From assembly GCA_015489145.1 (NCBI GenBank), contig WGAH01000299.1:1-7949 (forward strand): a DNA stretch of 7,949 bases, given 5' to 3'. The position numbers and the translations under genes were made by a program. This stretch comes from Deltaproteobacteria bacterium. GTDB lineage: Bacteria > Myxococcota_A > UBA796 > UBA2385. Under the pieces are notes generated by a model. That model ran no database searches and was not told where the DNA came from. It saw nothing but the letters and a program-made list of their open reading frames with translations. Below are positions 5,457 to 7,949 of this stretch, piece after piece (the first letter of the stretch is position 1; each line of letters starts with the position of its first letter).

Positions 5457-7505
5457 ATGCCGGGTCTCGAATCCCTCGCCGTTCCGTTCTCGCGCGATCC
5501 GCTGGATCGCCTGGCGGCGGCGCGCGACGCCTGGCCGCGGGAGACCCTTCGCATGCGCGAGGGCCGCGCGCCCGAGCTTCCCGACGCCGTCGCCTGGCCC
5601 CGGAACCGGGCCGAGGTGCGCCGCCTCCTCGACCACGCCGCCGCCGAGGGCCTCGCCGTCGTGCCCTACGGCGCCGGCTCGGGCGTGTGCGGCGGTGCGT
5701 CGGGGCGGGCCGGCTCCCTCGTGATCGACACCAAGCGCCTCGATCGCATCCTGGCCGTGGACGGCGCGCGCGGCGTGGCCCACGTCGAGGCCGGCGTCCT
5801 CGGCCAGCACCTCGAGGACGCCCTCGAAGCCCGCGGCTTCCGCACCGGCCACAGCCCCTCGTCGATCCTCTGCTCGACGGTGGGCGGCTGGGTGGCGGCC
5901 CGGAGCGCCGGGCAGTTCTCGAGCCGCTACGGCGTCTTCGACGACATGCTGCTCGCGGCCCACGTCGAGACGCCGGCGGGCCCCCTCGACGCCGGCGCCT
6001 GGACCCCCGCCGGCGCCGACGACCTGCTGCCGGCGATCGCCGGCTCCGAGGGCGCCCTGGGCGTCGTCACCGACGTGCTGGTCCGCATCGCCCCCGTCCC
6101 GGAGGCGCGCTGGCTGCGGGGCTACGCCTTCCCGGACCTCGACGTCGCCTGGGAGGCGATGCGCCGGCTGATGCAGGCGGAGCTGTGGCCCTCGGTGCTG
6201 CGGCTGTACGACCCGGTGGACACGCGCGTCGGCGGGCGCACGGGCGGAAGGCCCCGCGAAGACGCCGATGGCGCCCGCGTTTCGGGGCTCCAGGGCCGCC
6301 TCCTGGCCGGCGCGCGGCGGCTCGGGCTGCGGGCGCTTCCCCTTCCGCTGGCGATTCCCGGCCTCGTCAACCGCCTGGCCGCCGGGCTCGCCCACGAGGT
6401 GCTGCTCGTCGTCGGCTTCGAGGGGCCGCGTCGGCTGGTCGAGGCCGTGCTGCCCGCCGCCCGGCGCATCCTCGAGACCGACGGCCTCGACCTCGGCGCC
6501 GAGCCCGGCGAGCACTGGATGGCCCACCGCCACGACGTCTCGTACAAGCTGGCCCCCATCTTCGCGAACGGCGCCTGGGCCGACACGATGGAGGTCGCCG
6601 CGCCGTGGTCGCGCCTGGCCGAGCTCGACCGCGCCGTGCGCGAGGCCCTCGGCCGCCACGCCGTCGTCATGGCCCACTACAGCCACGCCTACCCCGAGGG
6701 CTGCTCGATCTACTTCAGCTTCGCCGGGGCCGGCGACGAGGCGCGCTACGACGCCGCCTGGGCCGCCGGCCTCGAAGCCGTGCGGGCGGCCGGCGGCACC
6801 GTCACCCACCACCACGGGGTCGGGGTCCACAAGAGCCGGGCGGCGGCCCGCGAGCTCGGGCCCGCCCTGCGCGCCTGGTGGGCGATCAAGAACCGGCTCG
6901 ACCCGGACGGGCTGATGAACCCCGGCCGGCCCTTTCCGCCCGAGGCCGACGGCTCGGCGGCGGCCCCGGCCGCGCCCGCCCGGAACCCGCCGGCGGCGGG
7001 CCCGGTCCTCGCCGTCGACGAGCGCAGCCTCCTGGCCACCGTCGCCCCCGACGCCTCCCCCGAGGCCCTCGCCGCCGCGCTGGCCCGGCGGGGGCTCGAG
7101 CTCCGCGTGCCGCCGCCGGGCCCCCTGGTGCCGTGGCTGGCGGGCCTGCGGCGCGGCGAGCTGGCGCGGTGGGAGGTGCCCCTGTTCGGGCTGCGCGTGC
7201 GCTTCCCCGACGGGGCCGTCGCCGAGGTGGGGGTGGCGCCGCGCTCCGCCGCCGGACCGGACCTCCGGCAGGCGCTCCTGCGCCGGGCGCTGGCCGGCGG
7301 GGCGACGGTGGAGCACCTCGTCCTGCCCGTGCGTCGCGTCGACCCGGCGCCCGTCCTCGTGCGCGTCCCCGGCGCCGACCCCGCCCTGGCCGACCAGGTG
7401 CGGCCGGCGCGGCGGGAGGGCGACCGCTGGACCCTGGTCGGACCCGCGGCGGCGGCGCTGGCCGAGGCCCTCGGCGAGCCCGGCGGCGGCGGAGGTGCCC
7501 CGTGA
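5457..7505 (+). CDS. FAD-linked oxidase, alkyl-DHAP-synthase-like, with C-terminal extension
   Basis: A 682-residue protein. ATG 5457 is chosen because the 75 in-frame codons before it (from 5232) encode Arg/Gly/Pro-rich, non-conserved-looking sequence and cover the regulatory region; the ribosome site (ACGGGG near 5444-5449) is only fair. The PCMH-type FAD domain shows VVPYGAGSGVCGG (68-80), TVGGWVAARSAGQFSSRYG (141-159) and GSEGALGVVTD (196-206). Alkyldihydroxyacetonephosphate synthase features follow: TMEVAAPW, HYSHAYPEGCSIYFSF (407-422) and HHHGVG (451-456), whose histidines match the active-site triad of that family. LDPDGLMNPG (about 481-490) ends the usual core. AGPS makes the ether bond of ether lipids by a reaction with no net redox change, and Myxococcota are known to have it. 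However, the 4-nt overlap with a two-cluster Fe-S protein suggests a dehydrogenase of the GlcD/GlcF kind. After an Ala/Pro linker, residues 517 to about 640 resemble a degenerate second PCMH half-domain. Family is confident; substrate is not. Confidence 0.85.
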   Translation: MPGLESLAVPFSRDPLDRLAAARDAWPRETLRMREGRAPELPDAVAWPRNRAEVRRLLDHAAAEGLAVVPYGAGSGVCGGASGRAGSLVIDTKRLDRILAVDGARGVAHVEAGVLGQHLEDALEARGFRTGHSPSSILCSTVGGWVAARSAGQFSSRYGVFDDMLLAAHVETPAGPLDAGAWTPAGADDLLPAIAGSEGALGVVTDVLVRIAPVPEARWLRGYAFPDLDVAWEAMRRLMQAELWPSVLRLYDPVDTRVGGRTGGRPREDADGARVSGLQGRLLAGARRLGLRALPLPLAIPGLVNRLAAGLAHEVLLVVGFEGPRRLVEAVLPAARRILETDGLDLGAEPGEHWMAHRHDVSYKLAPIFANGAWADTMEVAAPWSRLAELDRAVREALGRHAVVMAHYSHAYPEGCSIYFSFAGAGDEARYDAAWAAGLEAVRAAGGTVTHHHGVGVHKSRAAARELGPALRAWWAIKNRLDPDGLMNPGRPFPPEADGSAAAPAAPARNPPAAGPVLAVDERSLLATVAPDASPEALAAALARRGLELRVPPPGPLVPWLAGLRRGELARWEVPLFGLRVRFPDGAVAEVGVAPRSAAGPDLRQALLRRALAGGATVEHLVLPVRRVDPAPVLVRVPGADPALADQVRPARREGDRWTLVGPAAAALAEALGEPGGGGGAP

Positions 7506-7949
7506 GCGGCGCCCGTTCCCCGGCGGCCCTCTCCCCCGAGGCCCTCGCGACCTGCGCCTTCTGCCCGCGCCTGTGCCGCCACGCCTGCCCCGTCGCCACC
7601 GCCACCGGCCGGGAGGCCGCCGTGCCCTCCTTCCTGGTGGGCGCGGCCTGGCGCTTCCTCGCGGGCTCCGGCACCGCCGCCGAGGCGGCCGGGGCCGCCA
7701 CCCTGTGCGCCTCCTGCGGCGCCTGCACCGAGGCCTGCGCCGTCCACCAGCCCGTGGCCGACTTCCTCGCCGCCGTGCGCGAGGCGCTCCTCCCGCCCCC
7801 GGACGCCGCGCCCCCGGGCCCCGTCGAGGGCGAGGGCGACCTCGTCGCCGTCGAGGAGGACGGCCGCGCCTGGGCCGCGGCCCTGGCCCGCCGCCTCGGC
7901 CGGCCGGTGGCGCGGCGTGGCGGGCCCAGGCCGGGGGGTGGTCGAGGAG
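7502..7949 (+). CDS. Two-cluster 4Fe-4S protein (GlcF/GlpC/HdrD-like), 5' part only
   Basis: The frame begins at GTG 7502, overlapping the flavoprotein TGA in GTGA, and is open to the window end (149 full codons). Residues 18-30 read CAFCPRLCRHACP (Cys18, 21, 25, 29) and residues 69-79 read CASCGACTEAC (Cys69, 72, 75, 79). These are two 4Fe-4S cluster sites in the arrangement of the dicluster domain of GlcF, GlpC and heterodisulfide-reductase-like proteins. The first site has CxxCxxxCxxxCP spacing rather than CxxCxxCxxxCP; the second has standard spacing but Ala instead of Pro after the last Cys. The downstream cysteine-rich (CCG) domains expected for this family lie beyond the edge. Translational coupling suggests it accepts electrons from the flavoprotein. 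The final ten or so residues become Gly/Pro/Arg-rich, while the +1 frame there reads GVAGPGRGVVEE, so a sequence error near 7915-7925 is possible. Confidence 0.85.
   Translation, partial: MSGARSPAALSPEALATCAFCPRLCRHACPVATATGREAAVPSFLVGAAWRFLAGSGTAAEAAGAATLCASCGACTEACAVHQPVADFLAAVREALLPPPDAAPPGPVEGEGDLVAVEEDGRAWAAALARRLGRPVARRGGPRPGGGRG

Noticed and set aside
5442..7316. Long open frame on the minus strand opposite the flavoprotein gene (624 codons)
   Set aside because: It translates to Gly/Ala/Arg/Val-rich sequence with no recognisable motif, typical of antisense frames kept open by high GC. The plus-strand frame has clear FAD and HHHGVG motifs.

Overview
The window is about 8 kb of very GC-rich bacterial DNA with strongly G/C-biased third codon positions. 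GTG starts occur at four of the genes. A multiheme c-type cytochrome, a possible sigma-54 promoter and an alkyl-DHAP-synthase-like flavoprotein together suggest a delta-proteobacterial or Myxococcota-like organism. That placement is inference; no rRNA or marker gene is present. No tRNA, rRNA, CRISPR array, insertion sequence or phage gene was seen, and no gene-free stretch exceeds about 280 bases.

Layout. (1) 1-671, plus strand: the 3' end of an unrecognised gene with a very acidic tail, then 15 nt later a small predicted lipoprotein; probably one operon. (2) 881-1567, plus strand: a secreted five-heme cytochrome c. (3) 1592-4319, minus strand, read right to left: a dihydroorotase-like amidohydrolase that has lost key metal-binding residues, then 25 nt later an intact ABC1/UbiB-family atypical kinase. 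The kinase gene converges on the cytochrome gene with only 24 nt between them. (4) 4439-5179, plus strand, divergent from the amidohydrolase: an alpha/beta-hydrolase-fold protein whose nucleophile elbow carries Tyr instead of Ser. (5) 5457 to window end, plus strand: a flavoprotein with the His-His-His and glycine-rich motifs of alkyl-DHAP synthase and an unusual C-terminal extension. It overlaps by 4 nt a two-cluster Fe-S protein that runs off the end.

How they may work together. The last two genes look like a flavin/Fe-S electron-transfer pair of the GlcD/GlcF type, although the flavoprotein itself looks like an ether-lipid enzyme. The 277-nt gap before them holds a good -24/-12 sigma-54 candidate, an 8-bp-arm inverted repeat about 130 nt upstream of its predicted start, and a long GC hairpin followed by TTT. 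The UbiB-like kinase and the pseudo-amidohydrolase are co-directional and probably co-transcribed. The most unusual point is that two divergently transcribed neighbours both encode familiar enzyme folds without their usual catalytic residues.
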